From WFQV01 sp964611145 (GTDB lineage Bacteria > Bacteroidota > Ignavibacteria > Ignavibacteriales > Melioribacteraceae): 64,000 nt of DNA. The stretch covers positions 1 through 64,000 of the forward strand of contig CAZSYM010000006.1 of assembly GCA_964611145.1 (NCBI GenBank). Direction: 5' to 3'. Shown piece by piece: positions 18,121-26,051 of the stretch. A program made the position numbers and the translations under genes. The notes beneath the pieces are model-generated. The model saw nothing but the letters and a program-made list of their open reading frames with translations. It was not told the DNA's origin and did not search any database. How positions within the stretch are numbered: position 1 is the stretch's first letter; every line of letters starts with the position of its first letter.

Positions 18121-19103
18121 GAATTGCTCTTGTGTTAGGCGGCGTATCGGCGGAAAGAGAAGTTTCTCTTGAGTCGGGAAAAGAAATGTTAAAGGCGCTC
18201 AGAGAATTGGGCTACGAGTATTTCCTGGTTGATCCCGCATTCGGGAAAGAGCAACCGAAAAACGAGAGCGACTTTTTTTCGAGAATGGAAATTCCCCCGG
18301 CGGGAAAAAGAAATTACTTGGAAGCTGTAAATTCTTCTTTGTTCGAAAATGTGGATTTTGCCTTGCTGGCATTGCACGGGCAATTCGGGGAGGACGGGTT
18401 GATTCAATCGTTGTTAGAGCTTCGTGGTGTCCCTTATAGTGGCTCGGGAGTAATGTCAAGCGCGGTGGCTATGGATAAATCCACTTCAAAGATTCTTTTC
18501 CAGCATTTCGATGTGAAAACTCCCGAGTGGATTTTATTAAAAAGCCGTGATTATAATCTGGGTTTAACTCTTAGGAAAATAGATAAATTTTTCGGTTATC
18601 CGTGCGTTGTTAAACCGAACGATCAAGGTTCTACAATAGGACTATCCGTTTGTCATTCCGTATGGGAAGTGGAAGGTGCTATTGAAAAAGCCTTTGAGTA
18701 TGGCAGTAAAGTTTTGATAGAACGCTTTATCGAGGGGAAGGAAATAGCGGTGGGAATTTTGGGAAACCGTGCTTTGCCTATAATAGAAATCATTCCCAAA
18801 CATGAACTTTATGACTATGAATGTAAATACTCCGATGGCATGAGTTATTTTGAAGTGCCCGCAAAAATTTCTTCGTCGTTGGAAAAACGCTTGAAACAAC
18901 AGGCTTTGTTGGCTTATCAGGCGGTGGGTTCCAAAGCATACGGACGGGTGGATTTTCGGGTCTCGGAGTCGCTGGAGACTTATTGCCTGGAGGTAAATAC
19001 TTTACCCGGAATGACAGCGCATTCCCTTTTACCCAAAGCCGCTAAGGCGGCGGGGATTGAATTTCCCGAACTAATCGAGCGTATAATAAAACTTTCGCTA
19101 TGA
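18117..19103 (+). CDS. ddl: D-alanine--D-alanine ligase
   Basis: ATP-dependent ligase making D-Ala-D-Ala for peptidoglycan. The 328-residue ATP-grasp protein begins LVLGGVSAEREVSLESGK, contains the substrate-binding ALHGQFGEDGLIQ, the SGSGVMSSAVAMDK segment, the ATP-grasp lysine in PCVVKPNDQGSTIG, and the C-terminal metal/ATP region YCLEVNTLPGMTAHSLLP. The length is close to typical Ddl. ATG overlaps the aldolase stop as ATGA, and its own stop overlaps the ftsB-like start in the same way. Placement beside a division gene is common for ddl, although in this genome the genes before it are metabolic. Confidence 0.96.
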   Translation: MRIALVLGGVSAEREVSLESGKEMLKALRELGYEYFLVDPAFGKEQPKNESDFFSRMEIPPAGKRNYLEAVNSSLFENVDFALLALHGQFGEDGLIQSLLELRGVPYSGSGVMSSAVAMDKSTSKILFQHFDVKTPEWILLKSRDYNLGLTLRKIDKFFGYPCVVKPNDQGSTIGLSVCHSVWEVEGAIEKAFEYGSKVLIERFIEGKEIAVGILGNRALPIIEIIPKHELYDYECKYSDGMSYFEVPAKISSSLEKRLKQQALLAYQAVGSKAYGRVDFRVSESLETYCLEVNTLPGMTAHSLLPKAAKAAGIEFPELIERIIKLSL

Positions 19104-19396
19104 GTGGAAGACGAGACACGGATTATTTAAAATGGTTTCTGTTTCTCTTGATACTGGTGCTGGGGGGATTTCTGCTGTTTAATTCGAAAGGGCTTTTGCG
19201 TTACTGGGAGGCGAAAAAGAAAACGGAAAGGTTGGAACTGCAGATAAAAGAAACGGAAAGAAAAATAAAATTTTTGGAAAGCGAAATAGATTCCCTTAAA
19301 AATAGCGAGCGGAAAATAGAAGAGATAGCAAGAGAAAAGTATTATATGCTGAAGCCGAACGAGGAGGTTTTGAAAGTAGAGAGAAGACAAAAATGA
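19100..19396 (+). CDS. FtsB/DivIC-type septum formation initiator
   Basis: A 98-residue bitopic membrane protein. A short basic cytoplasmic tail is followed by a transmembrane helix (WFLFLLILVLGGFLLF, about 12-29), a charged coiled coil (about 33-75, heptads rich in Glu/Lys/Leu) and the conserved short tail REKYYMLKPNEEVL, which matches the FtsB/DivIC ending 'AR..Y.M..P.E'. It should join FtsL/FtsQ in the divisome at mid-cell. It overlaps ddl and rarA by 4 bases on either side. Its assignment to ftsB or divIC depends on lineage naming. Confidence 0.87.
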   Translation: MSGRRDTDYLKWFLFLLILVLGGFLLFNSKGLLRYWEAKKKTERLELQIKETERKIKFLESEIDSLKNSERKIEEIAREKYYMLKPNEEVLKVERRQK

Positions 19397-20679
19397 TACG
19401 AGTGCCTAATGTTCCCCTGCCCGAACGCGTTCGCCCTCAAACTCTTGCCGAATTTAAAGGGCAAGAACATCTGGTAGGAGAAGGAAAGCCGTTACGGAAA
19501 ATGCTCGATTCGGATAACCTTTCTTCTTTTATATTGTGGGGACCTCCCGGAACCGGAAAGACCACTCTGGCTAAAATAATTTCGAGACAGACAAATTCCG
19601 AATTTTTTCAATTGAACGCCGTTTCCTCCGGTGTTAAGGATGTAAGAAGAATAATCGAAATCGCTAAGGAAAATCTTAAATACGGCAAAAGAACAATTCT
19701 TTTTATTGATGAAATTCACAGATTTAATAAAGCTCAACAGGATGCGTTGCTCTCGTCGGTGGAGTCGGGCGAGCTTATTTTGATTGGCGCCACTACGGAA
19801 AATCCTTCCTTCGAGGTTATTCCAGCTCTCCGTTCGCGTGCGCGCGTTTACGTGCTTGAGGAATTGAGCAAAAGCGATTTGGAAAATATTATCGATTTCG
19901 CACTTGAAAAGGATGAATTTTTAAGTTCTCTGAATATTGTGGAAATCGATAAAGAATTTCTGATTTATGCGAGCGGTGGCGATGCCCGAATAATGCTGGG
20001 AATACTGGAGACTGTGGTAACGAACAATTTGGATAAAGAGGGAATTCGAGTTACACGGGAAGAAATAGAAAATGTGCTTCAAAGAAAAAATGTTCTTTAC
20101 GATAAGGGGGGAGAAGAGCATTATAATATTGTTTCGGCTTTGATTAAAAGTATTCGAGGTAGCGACCCCGATGCGGCGCTTTATTGGCTTGCACGAATGC
20201 TCGAAGGAGGCGAGGACCCATTATTTATTGCGCGGAGATTGGTCGTTTTGGCTTCCGAAGATATCGGAAATGCTTCCCCGAATGCGTTAGTGTTGGCGGA
20301 AGCCGCTTTCTCTGCGGTTCATAAAATCGGAATGCCTGAAGCTCGCATTATCCTTGCCCAATGCGTGACTTATCTTGCTTCTTCTCCCAAAAGTAATGCT
20401 TCTTATGTCGCTATTGAAAAGGCAATGGCGGATGTCAAATCGAAACCCCTTTTCCCCGTCCCGCTGAAATTACGAAATGCTCCCACTAAATTGATGAAGG
20501 ATTTGGGGTATCACAAGGACTATAGATATGCTCATGAAGGCGAGGGGAATTTCGTACTTGAAAATTATTTTCCCGAGGAATTAAAAGGACGCCAATATTA
20601 TTTTCCCACGGACAACGGTATTGAGAAAAGCTTGAAAGAAAGATTGAAAGCGTGGTGGCGAGGTTGGAAAAAATATTAA
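19393..20679 (+). CDS. rarA: Replication-associated recombination protein A (AAA+ ATPase)
   Basis: RarA/MgsA acts at stalled replication forks as a clamp-loader-like tetrameric AAA+ ATPase. The 428-residue sequence has the N-terminal [20 protein letters not shown], Walker [16 protein letters not shown], Walker [20 protein letters not shown], sensor 1 [13 protein letters not shown] with the arginine finger region [10 protein letters not shown], and the C-terminal tetramerisation domain with [13 protein letters not shown] and YRYAHEGEG. The start overlaps the ftsB-like gene by 4 bases. The 3' end overlaps the dprA 3' end by 4 bases on the opposite strand, so the operons collide without a visible terminator. 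Confidence 0.97.
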   Translation: MIRVPNVPLPERVRPQTLAEFKGQEHLVGEGKPLRKMLDSDNLSSFILWGPPGTGKTTLAKIISRQTNSEFFQLNAVSSGVKDVRRIIEIAKENLKYGKRTILFIDEIHRFNKAQQDALLSSVESGELILIGATTENPSFEVIPALRSRARVYVLEELSKSDLENIIDFALEKDEFLSSLNIVEIDKEFLIYASGGDARIMLGILETVVTNNLDKEGIRVTREEIENVLQRKNVLYDKGGEEHYNIVSALIKSIRGSDPDAALYWLARMLEGGEDPLFIARRLVVLASEDIGNASPNALVLAEAAFSAVHKIGMPEARIILAQCVTYLASSPKSNASYVAIEKAMADVKSKPLFPVPLKLRNAPTKLMKDLGYHKDYRYAHEGEGNFVLENYFPEELKGRQYYFPTDNGIEKSLKERLKAWWRGWKKY

Positions 20680-21791
20680 ATGCGGACGAAAAACTTGCCC
20701 GGCAATTGACGTATAGCTTCCTTGAATTCCAAAGAAAGTAAATGTACAAGACAATCGGAAGTGGAAAATCCCGTTAATTCCGCTATTTTATCAATGTGCA
20801 TAGGTTCGGAGCCAAGCACTTCCAATATTTTCGCTTCGAATACATTGGTTTGTATTTCGGTTTTTTCCGTTACTCTTTTTCCTATAACAAAGGTCGGCAA
20901 CTCGTTTAGAATATCCTCTACGTTTTGAACCAATTTTGCTTCGCCTTTCTTTATAAGAAGATTACATCCTTCGCTTGGGGGCGATGTGATATTCCCCGGC
21001 ACAGCGAAGATTTCCCGTCCTTGATCCAAAGCATAGGCGGCGGTGTGCATCGCTCCGCCGTTGACGCGTGTTTCTACAATCAAAGTGCCTAAGGCAAGCC
21101 CCGAAATTATTCTGTTTCGCCGTGGGAAATTCGGGGCGTCTGGTTTTGTCCCCAAAGGATATTCGGTGATAATCATACCGTTTGAATGGATGAGTCGGAA
21201 AAGCTCCTTGTTTTCCGGGGGGTAAATTACATCAAGCCCGGAACCGATAACGGCGATTGTGCGCCCGCCTTGTTTTAAGCAACTTTCGTGTGCAATGGAG
21301 TCTATACCGCGTGCCATACCGCTTACGATTACAAAACCGTTCTCCGTTAATTCGCTTGCTAATCTTTCGGCGGTAATTTTGCCGTAATGGGAAGGACGCC
21401 GTGTCCCTACGATGGCTAAGGATTTTTTATCCTCCTCCTTGAATTCGCCGAGATAGTAAAGAATTAAAGGAGGTAAGTAAATATTTTTTAATTGCTCGGG
21501 ATAACCCTCGTCGTCAAGCGTGATGAAATTTCCTCCCAATTTTTTTAATGCTTCCAATTCGGCTGAGAATTTGTCGTGTGCATGCGGGAAATCGCGAATT
21601 ACCCTGTGGATTTTTCGGGCGGTGTTTTGACCGATTCCGTTGACAGAGGCAATGTCGTCGAGGGAAACCGTAAGTAAGTTTTCCGTTGTGCCGAATCGTG
21701 TTAGGAGTGAGACTATTTTACCCGCGCCGACTTTTTCGATTTCGGAAAGAGCCCGCAATAAAAAGTATTTTTCTTCTTTTTCGAGAGGCAA
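20676..21791 (-). CDS. dprA: DNA-processing protein DprA (Smf)
   Basis: Binds incoming single-stranded DNA during natural transformation and loads RecA. In this 371-residue protein an N-terminal helix-hairpin-helix region (SVNGIGQNTARKIH) precedes the Rossmann-like core with GTRRPSHYG, VVSGMARGIDSIAHES, VIGSGLDVIYPPEN, ITEYPLGTKPDAPNFPRRNRII and LIVETRVNGGAMHTA. A C-terminal winged helix (about 305-371, DKIAELTGFSTSDCLVHLLSLEFKE) is the DML1-like domain. It is the final gene of a minus-strand run with EutN, DUF3098 and a small unknown protein; the gap to EutN is 12 bases. It converges on rarA. Confidence 0.96.
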   Translation of the reverse strand: MPLEKEEKYFLLRALSEIEKVGAGKIVSLLTRFGTTENLLTVSLDDIASVNGIGQNTARKIHRVIRDFPHAHDKFSAELEALKKLGGNFITLDDEGYPEQLKNIYLPPLILYYLGEFKEEDKKSLAIVGTRRPSHYGKITAERLASELTENGFVIVSGMARGIDSIAHESCLKQGGRTIAVIGSGLDVIYPPENKELFRLIHSNGMIITEYPLGTKPDAPNFPRRNRIISGLALGTLIVETRVNGGAMHTAAYALDQGREIFAVPGNITSPPSEGCNLLIKKGEAKLVQNVEDILNELPTFVIGKRVTEKTEIQTNVFEAKILEVLGSEPMHIDKIAELTGFSTSDCLVHLLSLEFKEAIRQLPGKFFVRI

Positions 21792-21803
21792 ATCTATTTA
21801 GAA

Positions 21804-22079
21804 TTATTGTTGAACGTCGATGTCGTCCACAACAGCGACAATCATTGTGTTTACCGGTGCTCTTTTGTGTCCCAGAATTTGTTGAACGGCGGCGCCTTCT
21901 TTCAATGCGAGAACGGTATCACCCACACCGGCATCTACCAAGTCTATTGCTACGGAATCTTTTTCTCCGATAAAATTACCCTCAAGGTCGATTGGGTGAA
22001 TTATCTGAAGTTTATGCCCGATTAATTCCTTGTTCTTTTGAGTCGAAACTAAGTTCCCTTTAATTTTGGCCAGAAACAT
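21804..22079 (-). CDS. EutN/CcmL family microcompartment vertex protein, apparently orphan
   Basis: A 91-residue protein matching the BMC pentamer family that caps vertices of carboxysome and metabolosome shells. It begins MFLAKIKGNLVSTQKN (usual form 'M.LG.V.G.V.AT.K'), with LIGHKLQIIHPID, VAIDLVDAGVGDTVLALKEGAA and the C-terminal VNTMIVAVVDDIDV. The length is typical. Its ATG lies inside the end of the DUF3098 gene (20-base overlap) with GAAGAAG upstream. No BMC-H or BMC-T shell protein, aldehyde dehydrogenase or encapsulation peptide is visible in the window. It may support a shell encoded elsewhere or act outside a shell; the FucA-like aldolase at 17446 is the only nearby BMC-style enzyme. 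Confidence 0.92.
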   Translation of the reverse strand: MFLAKIKGNLVSTQKNKELIGHKLQIIHPIDLEGNFIGEKDSVAIDLVDAGVGDTVLALKEGAAVQQILGHKRAPVNTMIVAVVDDIDVQQ

Positions 22080-22347
22080 CTTCTTCTGTTTCCGCTTTTT
22101 GTTTTTTACTTCTGTACATGATTGATAAGGGAATTACAATGATGTAGGCAATTACCAAAATTACGGGCGAAACCGAAAGAGAGAGCGGATTGTCGTAAGG
22201 TCCCTGTGCCATAAGGAAAAAGCCTATTATTATTAGAGCCAGCCCGCCGAAAAGGATGTAATAGTTTTCTTTTGTCCAATAATTTTTAAAAGGAGATTCT
22301 CCCTTTAGGAATTTTGCTTTTTTCTTTTTTTGAATTCTCTTTGCCAT
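22060..22347 (-). CDS. Small two-helix membrane protein, DUF3098-like
   Basis: A 95-residue basic membrane protein: a Lys-rich N-terminus (KRIQKKKKAK), then two predicted transmembrane helices, YYILFGGLALIIIGFFLMA (about 29-47) and SVSPVILVIAYIIVIPLSI (about 58-76), and a charged tail. The layout and the 'G..L..IG..LM..GP.D.P' pattern resemble the Bacteroidota DUF3098 family, of unknown function. RBS AAGGAA lies 6 bases before the ATG. It overlaps eutN by 20 bases, so it and the vertex protein are translated from one message. Nothing in it suggests an enzymatic role. Confidence 0.75.
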   Translation of the reverse strand: MAKRIQKKKKAKFLKGESPFKNYWTKENYYILFGGLALIIIGFFLMAQGPYDNPLSLSVSPVILVIAYIIVIPLSIMYRSKKQKAETEEDVSGQN

Positions 22348-22491
22348 TTTGCATTTCCTTATTTTTGAAAAGCCTTTCTAATGCGAATTCCCGAACGGAA
22401 AGGCTCGAAAGAGCTCGAAAAAGTTTATTTGCCAATATATACCAGATTTATCTTTTAAGCAAATTTTCGGCTCGTAATTGTCCGCTAAAAA

Positions 22492-22737
22492 TTATTTGAT
22501 ATTATAAACTATTTTTCTCAGTGTGTCCGGTTGTAAATATCCATATTCTTTACGAAGAATGTTAATAGCTTCCCGCGCGCTGATATTTTTCTCCCTTAGC
22601 ATTTGGTATTTCTTGCGGATAATCAAGTCCCGCAAGGATTTCTTATTTAATAACCCTCTTGAATGGAGTTCTTGGAATGTTTCGTCGCTGATTAAATCCG
22701 ATAAAGGATTTTTCTCAAGATTTTCCGGGCTTATCAT
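22492..22737 (-). CDS. Small unknown protein, possibly DNA-binding
   Basis: An 81-residue protein that I do not recognise. It is supported as a gene by GAGGTC placed 4 bases before its ATG, by its position at the head of the DUF3098-EutN-dprA run, and by a credible helical composition. The C-terminal half (about 43-80) contains ISAREAINILRKEYGYLQPDTLRKIV, which could form a helix-turn-helix of the Mor or resolvase kind, with two basic flanks. A 144-base gap separates it from the DUF3098 gene. It is divergent from the C1 peptidase gene and from the palindrome at 22864-22889, so it is a candidate, unproven, to bind that site. Confidence 0.6.
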   Translation of the reverse strand: MISPENLEKNPLSDLISDETFQELHSRGLLNKKSLRDLIIRKKYQMLREKNISAREAINILRKEYGYLQPDTLRKIVYNIK

Positions 22738-22863
22738 TTTGACCTCGCATTTTGTTTTTATAAAGCCCGTAAAAAAGTTTTTCGAGATGTTCTCCTTTGT
22801 TTGTTAATAATCATTTTTGTTTTGCGAAAGATAACGAATAATAAATTTTGAAAGCAAAAAAAA

Positions 22864-22889
22864 TTTAGGTCAAAAAAGGTTGACCTAAA
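22864..22889. promoter_or_regulatory. Perfect palindrome, probable operator between divergent genes
   Basis: TTTAGGTCAA (22864-22873) and TTGACCTAAA (22880-22889) are exact inverted copies 6 bases apart. No T-run follows, both neighbouring genes point away, and the right arm begins with the TTG of a good promoter match for the C1 peptidase gene. An operator for a dimeric repressor therefore explains it better than a terminator does. Confidence 0.6.
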
Positions 22890-22909
22890 ATTTCGGAATG
22901 TTACTTTTT
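22880..22909 (+). promoter_or_regulatory. Candidate promoter of the C1 peptidase gene
   Basis: TTG (22880-22882), a 19-base spacer, and TACTTTTT (22902-22909), which fits TAnnTTTG at all but the last base. Transcription would start near 22917, about 54 bases before the ATG. The -33 element falls inside the palindrome's right arm. Confidence 0.45.
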
Positions 22910-22970
22910 TACTTCTCATGCGGTTTCATTAATTTTGAAAAACATTTGAAAACAATTGCGGAGTAAGACT

Positions 22971-24191
22971 ATGAAAAAAACAATTATTCTGATTTTGGTC
23001 TTTGCTTTTTTGCCTCTCTTTGCTCAGCAGCAGAAAAGGGATAAAGGATATTTAAAAGTTCGCAAGAGTAAGTTTTTCGAGCTAATCAAAGAGAAAACTA
23101 GAGAGTTTAAAGCGGTTAAGCCCAAACCGAGAGAATCCTTCGTGATGGATTTTAGCAATTGGGATTTGCCCAAATCCATTGATGAATTTAAGTACTATTG
23201 GCATCGCAAACCGCATTCTCAAGGAATGACGGGAACATGCTGGTCTTTTTCCACCACTTCTTTTTTGGAATCCGAAGTCTATCGGATGCACAAAAAGAAA
23301 GTCGCCCTTTCGGAAATGTGGACGGCATATTGGGAATATGTGGAAAAAGCTAAGGAATTTGTAAGAACACATGGTAAAAGCCTTTTTGCACAAGGCTCCG
23401 AAGCTAATGCCGTTACCAGAATTTGGAAAAAGTATGGGATAGTTCCTTATAAGGATTATACGGGCTTTTTACCCGGGCAGGAATTTTACGACCACGATCA
23501 AATGTTTGCCGAGATGTCGAATTTCCTCGCTTCCGTTAAAAAAAATGATATGTGGAATGAACAGTTCGTAATAACTACCATAAAACAGATTTTGAATAAG
23601 TATATGGGCGTTCCGCCGACGAAAGTGGAAGTTGACGGAAAAACTTACACTCCCAAAACATATTTGAGTGAATATTTACAGCTTAATCCGGACGATTATG
23701 TCGATATACTTTCTTATATGCAACAACCATATTGGAAACAAGTACCTTACGAGGTGCCGGATAATTGGTGGCATGATTCGAGTTATTACAACGTGCCTCT
23801 TGATGTGTTTATGAATATAATAAAAAAGGCAATCACTCACGGCTACACATTGGCGATAGGCGGGGATGTATCCGAGCCCGGAATAGACGGTAATGCCGAG
23901 GTGGCTGTTATTCCGACTTTCGACATTCCCTCGGAATATATTGACCAATATGCTCGTCAGTTCCGATTTAGCAATAGAACCACTACCGATGATCACGGTA
24001 TACATTTAATTGGATATAAAGTTGGGAAAGACGGCAAGTATTGGTTTTTGATTAAGGACTCCGGTTCCCGCGCTTTTAACGGTAAGAATAAAGGTTATTT
24101 CTTCTATAATGAGGATTATGTAAAACTTAAAATTATGGACTTTATGGTGCATAAGTCCGTTGTGGAAGATATTCTGAAGAAATTTAAATAG
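22971..24191 (+). CDS. Secreted C1-family (papain-like) cysteine peptidase, PepC/bleomycin hydrolase-related
   Basis: An exported 406-residue peptidase: the signal peptide MKKTIILILVFAFLPLFA is followed by a basic pro-like region and the C1 catalytic domain. QGMTGTCWSFSTTSFLESE supplies the oxyanion Gln84 and nucleophile Cys90; the active His is probably His342 in DDHGIHLIGY. Where papains and aminopeptidase C have Asn in a K-N-S-W-G motif, this protein reads IKDSGS, putting Asp363 in the third triad position. The C-terminal FMVHKSVVEDILKK resembles Bacteroidota aminopeptidase C1 relatives. ATG 22971 is preferred to an in-frame TTG at 22956 because GGAG lies just upstream. It is monocistronic and ends at a strong hairpin. 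Confidence 0.87.
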   Translation: MKKTIILILVFAFLPLFAQQQKRDKGYLKVRKSKFFELIKEKTREFKAVKPKPRESFVMDFSNWDLPKSIDEFKYYWHRKPHSQGMTGTCWSFSTTSFLESEVYRMHKKKVALSEMWTAYWEYVEKAKEFVRTHGKSLFAQGSEANAVTRIWKKYGIVPYKDYTGFLPGQEFYDHDQMFAEMSNFLASVKKNDMWNEQFVITTIKQILNKYMGVPPTKVEVDGKTYTPKTYLSEYLQLNPDDYVDILSYMQQPYWKQVPYEVPDNWWHDSSYYNVPLDVFMNIIKKAITHGYTLAIGGDVSEPGIDGNAEVAVIPTFDIPSEYIDQYARQFRFSNRTTTDDHGIHLIGYKVGKDGKYWFLIKDSGSRAFNGKNKGYFFYNEDYVKLKIMDFMVHKSVVEDILKKFK

Positions 24192-24202
24192 CAGTTTTTC
24201 GG

Positions 24203-24232
24203 GGGCTCTTGGGAATATAGGCTCAAGAGCCC
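24203..24232. terminator. Hairpin between converging genes
   Basis: GGGCTCTTG (24203-24211) and CAAGAGCCC (24224-24232) form a perfect 9-bp stem with a 12-base loop, in the 67-base gap between the C1 peptidase and the AraC-type regulator. There is no clear T-run, but its placement and stability fit a shared terminator. Confidence 0.7.
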
Positions 24233-24258
24233 TACGGTATTAACTTTCTGGTGTAATA

Positions 24259-25899
24259 TCACCCATTATCCCCTAAGCTTCGGGAGGTTTTTATGTAGAA
24301 CGAGGGAGTAACCCCCATTATTTTTTTGAAGGCGATGTTGAAAACCGATTTTGAACGGAAGCCCACGAGATTTGATATTCCCTCTATTGTGATGTTTTCA
24401 TAATTTGTGTCCGCCAATAAGCGTGCCGCTTCCTGAATTCGCAATTTGTTGACGAAGTCATTGAAGTGGCAATTGAATTCTTCGTGTATGATTTCCGAAA
24501 TGTATTTGGAATTTACCCCCATCATGTGTGCCAGACTTCCCAATGTAAAATCTTTTTGCAGAAAAACTTTTTCTTCTTTGGTTAGATATTCCAATTTTTT
24601 CACGAGTTCCTTTTTTCTTTCCGGTGCGAGAGCATAGGACCCGCTTTCCGTCGATTCCGATTTTGTCTCCTTTCTCTTTTTTAATAAAAGTCCTTCCTGT
24701 ACAAGTTCCATATTTTTCCTTACCAATTCCCTGTACGCCTTGTTCTTCTTCTTGTACATTATGAGTAATGTGGTGGAGAAAAGAATAAAAACCACCAATC
24801 CGAATATCAGAAAGGTGAGTTTCAAGTTTTTCTCTTTTATAGTAGCGTCTTTTAATTTTAATTCCTTGTCTTTCTTTTCCGTTTCGTATTTTATTTGGAG
24901 TTCGTTGATTTGTTTGGCTACTTTTTCGTTCATTAAGGAATCTCTGAGAGCGGAATATTTCTTAAAATATTCCAACGCTTTCGGATAGTTTTTTAAGTCT
25001 TCGTATAACAAAGACAAATTGCCGAGGGAGTTCATGTATTGGTAATCCGACTTGTATTGACGGGCTAATTTCGAAACTCGGAACATTACTTTCTTTGCTT
25101 CTTCGAAACGCCGGAGTTCACGCAGAGCATTGCCGTAATTTATTAACGCCTCCGTTTCCAAGTGGGGACGCCCCAAATTATGTGCAATTTTTGCCGCTTT
25201 TTTCCCGTAGTAAATTGCTTTCCGAAATTCCCCGGTTGAGTTATAATTTTTGCTTAAAGAGTTGTTTGCCACGGCGATGTAGAATTTGTCGTCCGTATTT
25301 TTCAGGAGATATAACAAGCCTTTTTCCGCTTTTTTGAATTGCCGATTGTTGGCATAAGCAAGAGAGAGGTTTAGGAGGAAAATAGTTTCGTCTTTTTTGT
25401 TTTTTTCTTCTCGTGCAATTTTTACCAATTGTTCTAAGTATTTTATTCCTTTTTCTAAGAATCCTAAATTTAAATTAACAATGGCAAGATCGTTTAACGC
25501 CCTTTTAGCCAAATGGGCGGAATCGATTGCCTCCGCTTTGCGCAAGGCGAGCATGAAAAATTTTGAAGCCGGTTCAAATTTCCCTTCCCTCAATTTTTGA
25601 ACTCCTCGAAAAATATAATATTTGACACGCTCCCCGCTCATTGTGTCGGATTGGGTTAATTTATTTACGGCTTGTAAATAAGGTTCCGCCTTTTCGGGCG
25701 CATAGTCCGTTAAGATTTCGGACATCTTTAGATTTAATTCCAATTTTTCGGAATCGCTTTGAGCGTTTGCGATAAGCGCACGAAGGCTGTCTTCTTCGCT
25801 TCGAGATTTTGCCGAGGTGGGGACCTGCGCAAATAGTTCGAAGGCGAATATTTGCCAAAGCAAAATGCTTATGTAAAAAATGTTTTTAAAGTTACCCAT
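24259..25899 (-). CDS. Membrane-bound TPR/AraC-type transcriptional regulator
   Basis: A one-component regulator that spans the membrane. After a signal sequence (residues 1-25, ending LFAQ) come about 300 residues of tetratricopeptide repeats outside the cytoplasm, a charged coiled coil (about 335-362), one transmembrane helix (LTFLIFGLVVFILFSTTLLIMY) and a C-terminal AraC/HTH_18 DNA-binding domain (about 445-540; FTLGSLAHMMGVNSKYISEII and ISNLVGFRSKSVFNIAFKKIMGVTPS). This architecture is common in Bacteroidota, where the outside part senses a ligand or a partner protein. ATG 25899 is chosen over TTG 25920 because it gives a compact signal peptide. The target genes are not evident; the adjacent acylase gene lies upstream on the same strand. 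Confidence 0.87.
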   Translation of the reverse strand: MGNFKNIFYISILLWQIFAFELFAQVPTSAKSRSEEDSLRALIANAQSDSEKLELNLKMSEILTDYAPEKAEPYLQAVNKLTQSDTMSGERVKYYIFRGVQKLREGKFEPASKFFMLALRKAEAIDSAHLAKRALNDLAIVNLNLGFLEKGIKYLEQLVKIAREEKNKKDETIFLLNLSLAYANNRQFKKAEKGLLYLLKNTDDKFYIAVANNSLSKNYNSTGEFRKAIYYGKKAAKIAHNLGRPHLETEALINYGNALRELRRFEEAKKVMFRVSKLARQYKSDYQYMNSLGNLSLLYEDLKNYPKALEYFKKYSALRDSLMNEKVAKQINELQIKYETEKKDKELKLKDATIKEKNLKLTFLIFGLVVFILFSTTLLIMYKKKNKAYRELVRKNMELVQEGLLLKKRKETKSESTESGSYALAPERKKELVKKLEYLTKEEKVFLQKDFTLGSLAHMMGVNSKYISEIIHEEFNCHFNDFVNKLRIQEAARLLADTNYENITIEGISNLVGFRSKSVFNIAFKKIMGVTPSFYIKTSRSLGDNG

Positions 25900-26051
25900 T
25901 TTGTTTTGCTTTATCCCCAAAGAGGAAATAGAATTTGTTTTTAGGCATTTTAGCCGTTCAAGTTAAGCGAATATGAATAAAGGGAATCTATTTTGATTTC
26001 AAGTTACGAAATTTTCAATGAAAATAAAACGAACGAGAAAGTATGCTTGGT

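Noticed and set aside
22380..22420. Short GCTC-GAAA-GAGC hairpin in the gap between two small minus-strand genes
   Set aside because: Only four base pairs with a tetraloop; too weak to call a terminator or RNA.
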